A stretch of 64,000 nt of DNA from Sclerotiophoma versabilis (GCA_012274445.1 JAAROD010000026.1:496001-560000), one strand, 5' to 3'. Positions 34,976-47,100 are shown, counted from the stretch's first letter. Notes: generated by a model not told the origin, from the sequence alone. Program-made: numbers and translations.

Positions 34976-36560
34976 ATGAGCGGCCGTAAGTGCAGCGCCC
35001 GCAATTGCTGGTCGCGCAATGGTGCACGCAGCTCTGCGCACGACCAGCAAGCAATTGGGATGCATTGAGCTACAGCTAACGCGCGCGCAGTCCGGTTCCT
35101 CGATCTTGTCAAACCCTTCGTCCCTCTCGTCCCCGAGATCTCGCTCCCTGAGAGCAAGGTGCCGTTCAACAACCGCCTGGTATGGACCGGTCTGACGCTG
35201 CTGGTCTTCCTGGTCATGAGCCAGATGCCCTTGTACGGCATTGTCTCCTCTGACACATCGGACCCGCTCTACTGGCTGCGTATGATGATGGCCAGTAACA
35301 GGGGAACGCTGATGGAGCTGGGTATTACCCCCATTATCTCCTCCGGTATGGTCTTCCAGCTCCTCGCTGGCACCCACCTTATCGACGTCAACCTCGACCT
35401 GAAGTCCGACCGCGAGCTCTACCAGACCGCCCAGAAGCTCCTGGCTATTCTCCTGTCCTTCGGTCAGGCTGTCGTCTATGTCATCTCTGGTCTCTACGGA
35501 CAGCCCTCTGACCTTGGTGCTGGTATCTGCGTTCTCCTTGTTCTCCAGCTCATGATCGCCGGCCTGATTGTTATTCTGCTCGACGAGCTGCTGCAGAAGG
35601 GCTACGGCCTTGGCAGCGGTATCTCGCTCTTCATTGCGACCAACATCTGCGAGTCGATCATGTGGAAGGCTTTCTCGCCCACTACCATCAACACTGGTCG
35701 TGGTCCTGAGTTCGAGGGTGCCATCATTGCCCTTGTCCACCTGCTCTTCACCTGGCCCAACAAGACTGTCGCTCTTCGCGAGGCTTTCTACCGCCAGAAC
35801 CTGCCCAACGTCATGAACCTGATCTCGACCGTCATCGTTTTCGGCGCTGTCATCTACCTCCAGGGTTTCCGCGTTGAGATCCCTGTCAAGTCTGCTCGCC
35901 AGCGTGGTGTCCGCGGCTCGTACCCTGTCCGCCTGTTCTACACCTCCAACATGCCCATCATGCTGCAATCGGCTCTGTCCTCAAACGTCTTCCTGATCAG
36001 CCAGATGCTGTACAGCCGCTTCTCTGACAACCTCCTTGTCCAGCTTCTCGGTGTTTGGGAGCCCAAGGAAGGCTCTGCTCAGCTTTTCGCTACCTCTGGT
36101 ATTGCCTACTACATGTACGTCCTTATCTAGAACCCTGCCAAGACTGCCTGCTAATGTGTCCAGGTCCCCCCCTCTTAGCATCACTGAGGCGCTCTCCGAC
36201 CCCCTCAAGACCGCTGTCTTCATTGTCTACATGCTCGTTGCCTGCGCCGTCTTCTCCAAGACCTGGATCGAAGTCTCCGGCTCGTCTCCCCGCGATGTTG
36301 CCAAGCAGCTCAAGGAGCAGGGTCTCGTCATGGCCGGTCACCGCGAGGAGTCTATGTACAAGGAGCTGAAGCGCGTCATCCCTACTGCTGCCGCTTTCGG
36401 TGGTGCCTGCATTGGTGCTCTCTCCGTTGGTAGCGACCTTCTCGGTGCTCTCGGTAGCGGAACTGGTATCCTGCTTGCTGTCACTATCATCTACGGCTAC
36501 TTTGAGATTGCCGCCAAGGAGGGCGACATGTCCGGTCTTAAGGGCATGGTCATGGGCTAA
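34976..36560 (+). CDS. sec61: Sec61 alpha, ER translocon channel subunit
   Basis: Three exons, 34976-34985, 35091-36114 and 36164-36560, give 476 aa, the family length. The first exon is only 10 nt (MSG plus one base); the second begins [15 protein letters not shown]. Ten transmembrane segments are expected. Diagnostic stretches include the plug and pore helices region ([19 protein letters not shown]), the cytosolic ribosome-contact loop [22 protein letters not shown] (split here at ARQRG), and the C-terminal [20 protein letters not shown]. It forms the protein-conducting channel with the beta and gamma subunits for co- and post-translational import and membrane insertion. Codon use is strongly C-ending, consistent with high expression. 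Confidence 0.97.
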
Positions 36561-36815
36561 ATGTTTCTTTAGGAGAGCCACAGTTGGTTGGAGGGTGACT
36601 TAGGGATTCTTATTTTGTATTGAATTATGAGAAGAGTCGATTGCATCTAGATGCTGAAAAGCAAGTGTACACTATAAACGTCATGATTCAAAAGCAGGCA
36701 TCGTATGGGTGCTGCTTGATCTTCGAAACTCAAAAGTCTTGATGTCTGATAAGGGAATGTACTGTTGAAAAGACTATATGCATCTGCACTTGGTGACAAT
36801 ATCCACGTCTTTGCC

Positions 36816-37673
36816 TTACTTTTTCGCGATAACAACCCACTGACTAGCCTTCATCCTCACCTCATCGCCCTCGATCACCGTCCCTGGCTGGACCAACAAA
36901 AGCTCCACCAACTTATCTACAGCCTGATCCCACGTCTTCTCATCGTCCTCAAACCATCCTGCAATTCCTCCCAGATAAGCCCAACTCTTCTCTGCCCATT
37001 CCCTCAAACCACTCCTCTCCACCACCGCCCACGCATCGCTCCTCTCAATCCTCATATCCTCCTCTTTGAATCCCGCTTCCCGCATCACCTTCTGAAGGTG
37101 CTGCCCATCATGCCACGCAACCACGGGGGTAGGGAACGGTTCGCCCGGTCGGATAGTTTCGTGCACAGTCCTCACAGGTACGAGCCAGGTCACGTGCGCC
37201 CAGCAATTCACCACGGCGGTGCCGCCGGGTTGAAGAGTGCGGTAGATTTCCCTTGCGCCGTCGAGACCGGCGGATGAGGTAAAAAAGATAGCTATGTTTG
37301 TCAGGGAGTGCGTGAATGTATTGTCTTGAAAGCTCAGTGCTTCGCTCTTTTGGTTGGTGACGGAGACGGGCCAGGCTTGCTCTTGCGCGGATTGTTCGAA
37401 CGCGGAGAGGAAGGGTGGATCGATGTCTGTTGCGTGGATCGTCATGTTGCTGGGCGGCTGAGGAGAGGACAGAATTTGCCGGCTGACAGTGCCGGAGCCG
37501 CATGCGTTGTCGTGGATGACTGAGCCATCTTGGATGGGTGGGATGAGGGAGAGGTTGTGCTCCGCGAACAGTGCAGTTACGAGACCGCCTGTTGTGTCGT
37601 ATGTCGAGACCTTTTGGGCGCCTGATAGCAGGGCTTGAGCCTGTGGGGGAGGGTTGACGGTGGAGATGTTCAT
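36816..37673 (-). CDS. class I SAM-dependent methyltransferase
   Basis: Intronless, 285 aa, ATG at 37673; the frame stays open upstream but only with non-ATG starts. Motif I is VIHDNACGSG at about 52-61, with the acidic residue of motif II in IHATDID and a motif III region around SFQDNTFTHSLTNIAIFF. LQPGGTAVVNCW is the post-motif strand seen in UbiE/UMTA-like enzymes. These transfer a methyl group from S-adenosylmethionine to small molecules; the substrate cannot be read from sequence. It lies tail-to-tail with Sec61 alpha (255 bases) and head-to-head with the Zn2Cys6 factor. A role in secondary metabolism is possible given its neighbours. Confidence 0.85.
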   Translation of the reverse strand: MNISTVNPPPQAQALLSGAQKVSTYDTTGGLVTALFAEHNLSLIPPIQDGSVIHDNACGSGTVSRQILSSPQPPSNMTIHATDIDPPFLSAFEQSAQEQAWPVSVTNQKSEALSFQDNTFTHSLTNIAIFFTSSAGLDGAREIYRTLQPGGTAVVNCWAHVTWLVPVRTVHETIRPGEPFPTPVVAWHDGQHLQKVMREAGFKEEDMRIERSDAWAVVERSGLREWAEKSWAYLGGIAGWFEDDEKTWDQAVDKLVELLLVQPGTVIEGDEVRMKASQWVVIAKK

Positions 37674-38292
37674 CGGTGTGGTGGTGTCGAGGACGTTATG
37701 CAGACGTGGAGCTACCAGTAAATTCGAGTACTGAATGTCACCCACAGAGAAGACTCTTAGCTATATATACCATGTAGATATTGTGAAGGCAGCATAGTGC
37801 TTATGACCCACTACAGCTTCACGCACACAGGCGCCGTCAGATCAGGTCCGGAGGATGGATAGTACTGGGACGTACTCAGCTCGAGTGTGGGCGAAAGCTC
37901 TCTCAGCTTACGAATCTGACATGTTGGAGGTGAGCAGGAACGAGGCTGTCGGAGCCGGACTGGGTTGGAATAATGGCATCTGGCATCTCGTCCCGTCCTC
38001 GGCTCCGGTGGGCGGATCCGAGTCGTGCTGTTCCTTAGCAGTTCATAGGACGCCCAAAGAACAACATATACCCATGCTCACAGAGACGACGGTACCAGAC
38101 CACAGCTTTTTCAATAACGACTCATGTTGTAATACTGTCGCGCTTGACGTAGGACTCATGGTGAAGCCAGGTGGCTGACCATGACGTAGGCGATTCGTTG
38201 TAAGTTGCTGTTGCTCGTATCTATGTTTGGACGCCTGAAAGCTGCCGTGCACTCTCATCAACACGGCACCAAATTCTCGAGTAACTCTCACG
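37674..38292. other. divergent promoter region
   Basis: 619 bases between the head-to-head methyltransferase and Zn2Cys6 genes; a shared regulatory region is plausible. TATATATA-like sequence at 37763-37769 lies 90 bases upstream of the methyltransferase ATG. No gene supported. Confidence 0.5.
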
Positions 38293-39991
38293 ATGACACG
38301 TCGTAGCGTGGGGTTCGTGAGTAAGAAACCGCATCGCAAGTCTCGCGGCGGGTGCTTGACGTGCAAGCGAAAGAAGGTCAAGGTAAAACGTCCTCTTAGT
38401 TCACCTACCATGTTTCCCGGTTTCAGAAGGTCCCGTAGATCTGGAAGACTTCCGGGAAACAGTAAGGATACTACCGCAGCAACAGGTCGGTCAGGGCTAG
38501 CATGCATCGGGACCAGCCAAAGCAATTGTCAAAAGCGTTGCTAAGAAACTCACCTTTCGAGCATCCAGGACTAACGCAACGCAGTGCGATGAAGGCCAGC
38601 CAACCTGCGGCTACTGCTCGTTACGCAAGATAATTTGCGACTATCGCCAGGAGTTAACGTCCGCATCGCCTGCGTCTACCGCTGCACGTAGCAATGGCAG
38701 CTCTCCCGCCAGCATGGTCTTGGAGGAAAGGACAGTGTTCAATGACACTTTTGTACCAATGTCTTCGTGGCTGATACCAGCCGTAGAAGCAGCTTCTGGA
38801 AACATATCCGGCTTAGACATCGGACTATTGCAGCACTATAAAACCTTCACATGGCAGACACTTACTGTACGGGATGACGAGGTCGTGGTGTCACTTCATA
38901 GAGACTCCATTCCTCGACTTTCGCTCTCACACCCACACCTGCTGTATGCACTACTAAGCGTCGCAGCATCGCACAGCAATACTCTGGCACCTTCCAAAAA
39001 GGCCGAACAGCTCGCACTGGTATATCGCCAACGAACTCTTGTCGAGTACAGCAAAATACTCCAAAAAATCACCGCCGACAACTACGAATCCGTTCTTGTC
39101 ACTAGCATGCTCCTATTGAGCCTGACGTCACCACCAGAATCGGATAACGCAGACAGCAATGCCTACCTAGCTTGGATGGACACGTTCCTGAAGATGAGCG
39201 AAGGCCTCCGCATACTCGCATCTCTACGCTGGGCGGCAGGCATCGAAAAACTTTCCGTCTTCCCCCTGATTTGCAGAGAGCTACGGATGCTCCCTCCAAC
39301 ACCAATTTTTCACAGCAGCGACAATCGCCACCTGCATACTCGTGTCGGCGCGGTAGGCACAACGCCTGACTATCCCAATCCACCACCAACATACTACCTG
39401 CAACATTCTGAAGCGTCACCAGTTTTTCTCCCTCCTCCGCTCATGGAACTATTGACTTCATTCAGCAACGCAGAGTCAGACTCAGGTCCCATCGACTTGC
39501 ATGGGAACACGCTGTATCCTGTGTTGCATGCCTTCAGCCCAATATTCCTAAGTTTGTATTATTACCACCTTAACCCGGATTTCTTCGTTCGTGTGTTTGT
39601 CTTCTGCTCGTTTCTCATGCCAGAGTTTCTGCTGCTTGTCAAGAATCGAGAACCGAGAGCGCTCGTACTCATCGCGTGGTGGTTTGCGCTTGCGGGCTTA
39701 GCACCAAGAGGCTGGTGGGTCGGTAAGGCGGTAGAGAAAGTTGTTGAGGCAGTGGGCGAAATCGTCATAGTGAAAGGTGATATAGCGACAAGAAGAGCAT
39801 TCGAGGGTGTTCACAAGATCATTCGTGTGTTAGACTGCGAAGGTAGCGATGCTGCCGCACGAAGCGTGTTCGAAGGATGGAAGTATGCACATTGGGATGA
39901 AGGACCCCAAAATGCAGAGGCATGGGAAGCGAGTCTCTTAAAAAGTTGGAGCGCAGATGTAGAGTTCGACCCCACGACTTTCGCTCATTGA
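38293..39991 (+). CDS. Zn2Cys6 transcription factor
   Basis: Two exons, 38293-38382 and 38585-39991, give 498 aa. The join creates a full zinc cluster, CLTC-KRKKVK-CDEGQPT-CGYC-SLRKII-C (Cys spacing 2-6-6-2-6), at residues 21-47; the intron falls inside the second spacing. A fungal-factor middle region follows (LLQHYKTFTWQTLT, LLYALLSVAASHSNTL, GLRILASLRWAAG), resembling the sterol-uptake-control (UPC2-like) subgroup. The C-terminal half has the hydrophobic segments common in this family. It is expected to bind DNA in the nucleus. The intron of 202 nt is long for this locus. Targets are unknown; the divergent methyltransferase is an obvious candidate. Confidence 0.88.
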
Positions 39992-40118
39992 GCGCTTGTT
40001 TGCAGCAAAACCACCGAATGTCTCCCGGGTGTTCCTTGTACCAAGGCAGGCTTGAGGTGCACGCTCTGAACGCTCGCCAACAGTAAATGCACGCTCATCG
40101 ACTCTCTCCAGGCTTACG

Positions 40119-41057
40119 CTACGCCTTCCCAAAGCGCACGTCGCCGGCCTCTCTAGGCTTCCTCAACATGCAGTACAGCGTTATCGCATCCTTCTCGCCA
40201 TCGCCATCCTTGCACTCCATCTCCCTTGCTAGCTCAAACCCAAACTTCTCGTATATCGGCACATTCGGTACCTTCCTCGAGCTCTCCAAATAACACCCAA
40301 CACCCTCCTCGTCCGCCATCCGGAGGACCTCCTCCATCAACTTCCTCCCCACGCCCTTCCCCTGCGCCTCGGGCAAAACCGTCACGATGTTACAAAAGTA
40401 ATAACCCTTTTCACTTGTCCAAAGCTCCTTCTGCGCCTCCGCCTGCCGCGCCTTCCAGATCCAGTATCGCTTTGTGCTGAGCCCCCCACGGCCATACCAG
40501 GTGTTCATCCGGATCTGGTTCAGCCAGAGCCACCAGTAGGAAAGGTACAGGGGCCATGATTCGGGTTGGGACGGTGGCTGGGGAGGCATCCACATTGCGC
40601 AGCCGAGGATCTTGCTGGGGTTCGACGAGTCACGGGCGACGTGGAAGAGGCCGTGAGATATGCCCCAGCGGCAGCGGAGGGTGAGCGATACGCGGTTCCG
40701 AGTGAGGTCGACCTGAGAGGAGTGTTAGCGTTAACCTGTGCTTGGTTCCACGTTACGGTGGAGCGTGGAGGGTTTCGGGAAACCCGTAGGCTATTATGCC
40801 CTGTAGACACAGTACTTCGTGGTCCTCAGTCGAGCTATGAAGTTACGAGTAGAATATTTCTTGACTACCGCTCGGAGAATGCACTTGTAACAAACTTTCT
40901 CTGCACTGTAATGGGTTGGACGCTTTTCGTAGTCACGTACCTTTGAACGGTCAGGGTAGACCCAGTTATTGTATGGATCGTTTGCAAAGGCTTGTTGTAT
41001 CGTGTCGATTGCACCATCTATGTCGGCCTCCGTCATTCGAGTGACTTCAATAGGCAT
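40119..41057 (-). CDS. GNAT family N-acetyltransferase
   Basis: Two exons on the minus strand, 41057-40941 and 40712-40119, with a 228-nt intron, give 236 aa. The N-terminus (MPIEVTRMTEADIDGAIDTI) is the usual beta-1/alpha-1 of fungal GNAT proteins. The acetyl-CoA motif is VTVLPEAQGKGVGRKLMEEV, with QGKGVG at 156-161, followed by CYLESS and NVPIYEKFGFE, the beta-6/alpha-4 region. It belongs to the large fungal group of small-molecule or peptide acetyltransferases; the substrate is unknown. It is tail-to-tail with the Zn2Cys6 gene, only 127 bases apart. The long intron has GTACGT and CTCTCAG ends and keeps phase 0. Confidence 0.88.
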
Positions 41058-41293
41058 CTTGTAGGCTTTTCAATGGATTCAAAGATTGTAAAGGTTTTGG
41101 TGAGATTGAGATTGATCCCGGCGGTGTTCAGGGTGGTCTGTCGGTAGCATTCACTTGTGGAGGCTGGAACAAAGTGTTGATAACAGAGAATGCCATTGTG
41201 TATCTACGGATTGAAGATGTGACTGAGGAACGGTCGGCATTCGAGATACGGCGGGACCAGGCTATGCTTTGGGAAGGTCCAAGCGGGCGGCAG

Positions 41294-41623
41294 TCATAGG
41301 CGAGCGCCTCTCCGCTCAAAGCAGTGAGCAAGCAGCGTCGCCTCGAAATCAGCCTCAGCCTGGACTCTCATAGTTGTGATGGTGCATTCGAAGGTCTCTT
41401 GACGTCTCGTCGCCTGTTCTAGTACTCTTGGGCTCCAGTTGCAGAATGTGGACCAAAATAACGACTGTTCATCGGCCTCTCTATATACATGGCCGATCTC
41501 ATGCACAGCCAGGATGATCATCGCAACGGAAACATCACTCTTGCTGTCCAACTCTGGGCTTACACATAGCTGCCTGCCTGCACTTAGGAACGCCCTCCTC
41601 GAGTTAATCGAACCTTCCGACAA
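41294..41623 (-). pseudogene. ORF fragment, unknown
   Basis: A 109-codon minus-strand frame without an ATG start. It reads SDVSVAMIILAVHEIGHVY and then LEQATRRQETFECTITTMRV, which looks like authentic protein. No upstream exon with ATG was found. It resembles the C-terminal regions of fungal regulators only loosely. A remnant or a terminal exon are both possible. Confidence 0.25.
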
Positions 41624-41779
41624 AGGCTAAGGCTGGTTCTCAGCAGATCCTACGCAACAGTGACCCGCAAGCTCACACCACTAAGCGGAATACTACAGCG
41701 GTCAATGTTCACAGTCTTCAAGATGCGGGCAATATGCTAGCAGGATAGCAAGGATGAAGTTAGTAACAAAGTCACTCCC

Positions 41780-42290
41780 TAGACTATGCCTTACAGGAGC
41801 GCGCTTATTGTAAGGCTAGTTGTTTTACTGCACAACAGCGCCAGTTTGGGTATTGTAGAAAGATTTTGGGCTATTATAGGAAAGCAGGTACTGCTAAGGT
41901 GCAAAAGGTGTAGTACGAGGCGGATGATAGTGGTTGCAAGCTTCAGATATCTCAAAATCGCAACCACATCGGCGCCGTTGTCATTCAAACAGCTCAGTCC
42001 AAGCATCCCAGGTTACCAACTCACTGCGTTAGCATCCAGAGCCAAAACAAGACTAAGCCCAGCACCATAGATCGCCCACATACTGGCATCCAACGTCCAG
42101 GAAATGGCGTAGTCCAAATAGACAGTTTGCGGCCTTCAGAATCATCATGTACGAAGTCCAGCGTGTCAGATATTCTAGAGTGCTGAAAGTGCCAGTCGCA
42201 TGTCCAGAATGCGTCCCAGCATATCCTGATGTCCGGCAAGAGCTCCAATCCCGCAACACGTCCTTAAGGTCTAAAGGAGCTCTATGCAAT
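41780..42290 (-). pseudogene. frameshifted membrane-protein remnant
   Basis: On the minus strand, protein-like sequence runs through three frames in succession: a first piece containing WDAFWTCDWHFQHS, then EYLTRWTSYMMILKAANC, then YLDYAISWTLDASMWAIYG followed by AGLSLVLALDANA and a GTGAGT donor-like site. A final piece downstream (LNDNGADVVAILRYLKLATT) ends at 41791. The frame changes within 150 bases have no intron signals, which points to frameshift decay of a membrane protein of unknown family. Confidence 0.4.
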
Positions 42291-43547
42291 CAGGATGCTG
42301 ATCAATTATACTAGCCCATAACTGGTCTCCTATGAGAGAGCTAGGTCCGCTCGAGCGAGCATTTTACGACGCTCCCCAGCATCTTACGACGTTCCCCTGC
42401 ATCTATCAGTATCTACCAACATCCTCGAGTCTCACCCACCGCTGAGTCATGCTCACGATCCTCACCATCCACCACGTCCTTAGATATGGGTTATATCTCG
42501 GTCAAGATGGACTAGACCCAACATCAAAAACATCTTCCCGGGCGAACATTGTCTTGCATCAGGACAATTGGTGCTCATAATGAATTCGAAAGAATTGTAG
42601 CCATCAGCCAACCTGCACTTGGCGCCAGGCGCCTCTGCTGATCGAACTGAATTCAGCTCTGGAAAGAGAGTAATCGTTCTTATACGGAACACCATCGGGC
42701 ACCTTTGTCCAATGAACCGAGACTACACACACAAGACACCCATTCAGCTTACTAAAGAGTAGAATGCTCCCAAAGGAACTTGAGAGCGACATTTTTTTTT
42801 TTAAATCTTCTATCCTCCCTGACAACGTAACCGTTTGTGCATGGAGTAGACATCAGCTCGTGTGTCATAAGTATCATCACGAATTCCGAGGATGATTAAG
42901 AACCAGGATCATGATCTTCGTCTCGACAACGGACACGTCGCTGCTACTGCTAGCATGAAGCTAGTTCAGTTGGATCATCTCACTTTCGGACCAAGGACAC
43001 GCAATGCTCGACTGCCGTTGCAGCTGTAGATGGGCAGGTCAATTAAACAAGCAAGTAGCGCAGATCCCTCGCAAACTCGTACATCTACCCAATTTGCAAT
43101 ATATCGGGCTACTCTACATCACGCTGTCGATTTTCGGTAATAAAGAAACATGGTTTGCCTTCCCAACTTTACGACGTTATAGATTAGATAAATTGGTAGC
43201 GCTATACGTTGATAACTCAGAACCAGATAGTCTCTAACTAAACTAGACTTCGATTTCTATTTATATACATATATTAGGCCAGGGGGGGGGGGGTGTCTTA
43301 TGTGCTGTGCAACCTAACAAGGACGGACGACTTGTGCCCCTACCACAGCACCTACTAACGTTAGCTTATTTTGAGCGATGTTGGATTCCATGATGAAAGA
43401 TAGACAAGCGACGTCGGCTCTGGGAGAGATTCAGAACCGTAGAATAATCAGTCCATGTTTGCAACCAGCCTGGAGCTTTTCGAGCTAAACTAAGCCGGTT
43501 GATGCAGCACTGCTCGATGAATGAAGGCTTCACGCGGTTTCCATGGT

Positions 43548-44161
43548 TCATCGACAATATAATTCATTGGACACGACGAGCTCATGTGGCCGGAAAGGCC
43601 GGACACAACAGCCATCTAACAACAATTCACACGGAAGGGTCAGCAGGTCATCAGCAATGAGCAGACAATAACCTGTTACTAGCGGAACACGTTGTAGGTC
43701 TGTACCTTGCGCAAACCTGCCCAAAAGGCCTCCCTCAAGGGTAGGTGGTATAGTCTTGCGTCCAGCCTTTTTCCGCAACGCGAGTACAGCATAACCCCAC
43801 CCAATGACAGAGAAGTGACATCTACGTGGCATTATAATCTCAGCACAGGGTGCTTCCTTATATTTTCACTTCGTACGAACCTAAGTTCTACCAGGGTTGC
43901 GTACGCTTACATGTCCTGAACCTTAAGATAGACCCTAGAACCGGCTTTTGCGCACCATCTTAACACGACGAAGTTATTACGCGTGTCCGTCCATTCCGCG
44001 TCCCTACCAAATCTCGTTATGCTGCAGCCTAAAGCTAAGCGCTCGCTCGCTGTTATCGTCAAGATGAGATCGTCCGTGGAGCAATCGAGCCACAAGCCCC
44101 GCATTGCAACGTCTTCGTCATGATCGACACACCTGCTTTTCGCGACCGATGACATCTTCAT
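43548..44161 (-). CDS. tentative two-exon orphan ORF
   Basis: An ATG frame at 44161 (MKMSSVAKSRCVDHDEDVAM) runs 84 codons to a donor-like GTAAGC. Taking 43911 as the exon end and a CACGTAG acceptor at 43822, phase is kept into a second open segment 43821-43548 (CHFSVIGWGYAVLALRKKAG...), giving 174 aa. The intron would be 89 nt. No domain or family is recognised and the branch site is weak. It lies in the gene-poor stretch and could equally be chance. Confidence 0.22.
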
Positions 44162-47100
44162 GCGACATCAAAGATTAGGAGCGGCGCGGGTCCCGTTTGC
44201 CAAAATTTTGACCTGCGTTGGTTCGCGTTCAGAGCTTGGAGCGCCAAGTTGGCTTTTTGAGACCCACTTCGATGTGAAGGTGATGCAATAAGGGGACGAC
44301 GTCGTCAAGACTGCGGGACGATCTGCCACAGGACGGTGTTTTTCCTCGGAGAAATGAGCGGATTTGTGTCGGTGTTCATTACATTGTTGTACACGGTAGA
44401 CACGCAGAAGCTACTGCTGTAAGCCAATCATATAAAGACTTGTTACCTTCTAGCATGTCGAGATATAGTTTCAGGGCTCGAGCACATTCAAGACAAAGGC
44501 TGCGTTGCAAGTATCCATCAGTGAATGCCTCTAGGCAAACACCGACCGTCATGGTCATCGCCTTTCTGCGAGTTGCCCTTCGGTGATTCAAAACAGCCAA
44601 AGACGGCCTGCAACAGTCAAAGTCAGACATGTCCTGTACGCAAATCTGTTGAGTATGTGAAGTCGATCATATGATGCGGCTGGAAGGGAGATGCGCAGTC
44701 GCAGGGCATGGTGAGTAGGTTGACAAACCGAGCGTAGGTCTAATCAGGACCAAGGCGCATTCGGTCGATCTGCTTCTGGGCCAGTGGAAAAGGTGAGATA
44801 GTTTCGATGATGTGTAACGATCTTCGCAGGACCTGTCGCTGAAGACCTCCAGGCTCATACAGTGGGATGCTGTCGGTCTTCAGGGACAGAGCACTGCAAA
44901 AAGTGGTTTCGCAAACACGGAAACGTCCTCGACTACCGGCAGCCGAATCATGACGCCCAACTGTCGAGTGTGCCGAAACCGCTTCGTGGTGATGCAAGCA
45001 GGCGGGTCGGCGGTGAGTTGCAGATTAATCGGGCAGCATCGAAGCGAGCGGAAGAGGCGGGAAAAGAAAGAAGGTGAGGTGAGACGAAATGCGGGAATAC
45101 ACCGGTGTGTGGCAACCCTGTGTGTCGCGCGTGTTGTGTATGGCGGTCTGGGGCGTCAAGGACTTCCTTGTTCGAAAATGGAATTCTGCAATGCACTTCG
45201 AGGCGGGAAGGGGTCACGAAAGTGTGGCTGGTGGAGACCAGTCGTGTTGCTTCGAGGATGAGCTCCGGTCATGAGACATGCGGCTAGGATAACATCATGC
45301 CATTGTGGCTTGCCAAACAACAATGGGTGTCCTTGCTCTGCGTAGGCAGATCAGATCTGTCGCAAGCTCTGAGCCAAAAGTAAGCGCTTAATGTGCGGGG
45401 ATGTCACAGCAAGGGCCATCCATTCGCGCATACGAGCTCTTGACTGGGGAAGGAGGGCTAGAAAGCTTCGTGGTGACACGCAGCGCGGGAGTGTGACCTA
45501 GACGAATCATCTGCAGGATACCATGTCTGTGGGCTGACAAAGGCTTGGTGATTGGGTTGGCTCGGTGATGGGATTGGCTTGGAAGCAGTCTGTGTAAGAA
45601 AGCGCACGATCGAAACCACTTGGTCTTCCGGAAATAGTTCCAAATTCGATCTTGCAGTTCACCGTCGCTTGCTCGATTTGTTATTGTCGGTCGCCGCAAC
45701 AGGGTACGATGTCCCCAGATGAGCAGATGTCTTACCCCGTTGGCTGGTGCGATAAGCGCAGCACGAGCCTCACTAGAACATGTCGAAAGAGATGGAATTC
45801 ACACGACAAGAACACATAGTTGGATGCAGAGGACAAGCTAACAACATGACTATTGAGACCCTATCGTATCAAATACTGCGTGCATCAAACTGTCGGCTTT
45901 ATCGCAGCGAGCAAATTGGTCCGATCCTCGGACGCCGTGGTCGTGCAGCTAGGGTGTCAAAATTCACAACGGTACGCATTTATTGCCTGTATTAGAGCAG
46001 AGCACTTGCGCTAGCACAAGACGAAATTTGTATCACCCTGTGATCAGCTTGCCGTGGGGTTGGACGCGAGTTCAGCAATGAACCACTCCGGATCACAGAG
46101 ACGGCAAAAGGAAACATTCCTGCGCATAAAACCATGTCCCACTCAATCCTCGCGGCTGTTGCAGAGAACGGTCAACTGCAAGGGTTGAGACGCCAATGCA
46201 GCCGCCCATTCATCGGTCATTTCAGCGTGCATCCCGCGACCGCTGATTATGGTGATCGAGCTCGGATGTAATCGCGAGGAGGCATTCAACGATGTGTGTG
46301 TGTATGCAGTGCCACCTTACTGGCAGACGTCTGTTGAATCTGCACGTCGTAGCGATGACTGTCGTGTTTATCGGCTGGGCGTTCCCTAGGAACGGCAGGT
46401 TACGGCCAAAACGGCAACCTTGTCAGAAGCCTCGTGTTTGAAGACCATGAAAGGACCCATCGAGTTGTGCAGGCGTGCAAGCCTACATGTTGCGTATCAC
46501 GGTGTTTGCCGTCAACCTGACAATGCGTTTGGCCCCTGTTGTTGGGATTGACCAAAGTCCTCGAGGCATCCAAAAGGGTGGCATTTGCACAAGCACAAAC
46601 GCATACACCAAGGCACCGAATGTCCGAAGTCAATGTCGATCTCAAGACTTTCAGGGGAGGCTAACGGTCTACTCTAATTGGTTGTCTCATTCCAACGTCG
46701 AACAGGCCCACTGCGTAACTTGAAGCCAATCCTTACATCAAGGGTAAATTCCAGCATGGCCCACAGAACAAATTCGCGGTGTTTTGACGTCGCCCTAGGC
46801 GCAGTCTAGAACACAATGCGAGCATCAGCTCCTGACTACGATCGGCAACACCCACATTCGAGCTAGTGATCCACTGTTTTCTGTCGCTGATTCCACACCA
46901 CCTGCCTGCTCGAAAGCATGCCGCTGTATCGGGAACGGAGGTAGGCATATCTCTGGCAAGGGGAAATATTTAAATGCATATTCTGAAAAGTATGAGTGCT
47001 TCCCAAGTGATACAAGCTCTCAATCTCCAAGACTGCGGAATCCAGGCCGCTCGCACTATGAAAAGAAACCTTCATACCTAGCAGGTAGTGGAGACAACGA

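Larger units (their letters stand above)
41058..43547. other. gene-poor region with decayed fragments
   Basis: AT content rises and open frames are short. Fragments with protein-like sequence but broken frames are listed separately (41294-41623, 41780-42290). A 62-codon ATG frame (42792 to 42604, minus strand) and a 71-codon overlapping frame (42695 to 42480) look like two halves of one broken product. A run of 12 G lies at 43282-43293 and 11-12 T at about 42792-42803. Confidence 0.4.

Noticed and set aside
34961..35968. 335-codon minus-strand frame opposite Sec61 alpha
   Set aside because: Antisense shadow of a strongly biased gene, with composition typical of mirrored codons.
43282..43293. 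G12 run as a possible telomere-like or quadruplex element
   Set aside because: A single homopolymer run without repeated G tracts; more likely simple slippage or a sequencing-prone site.
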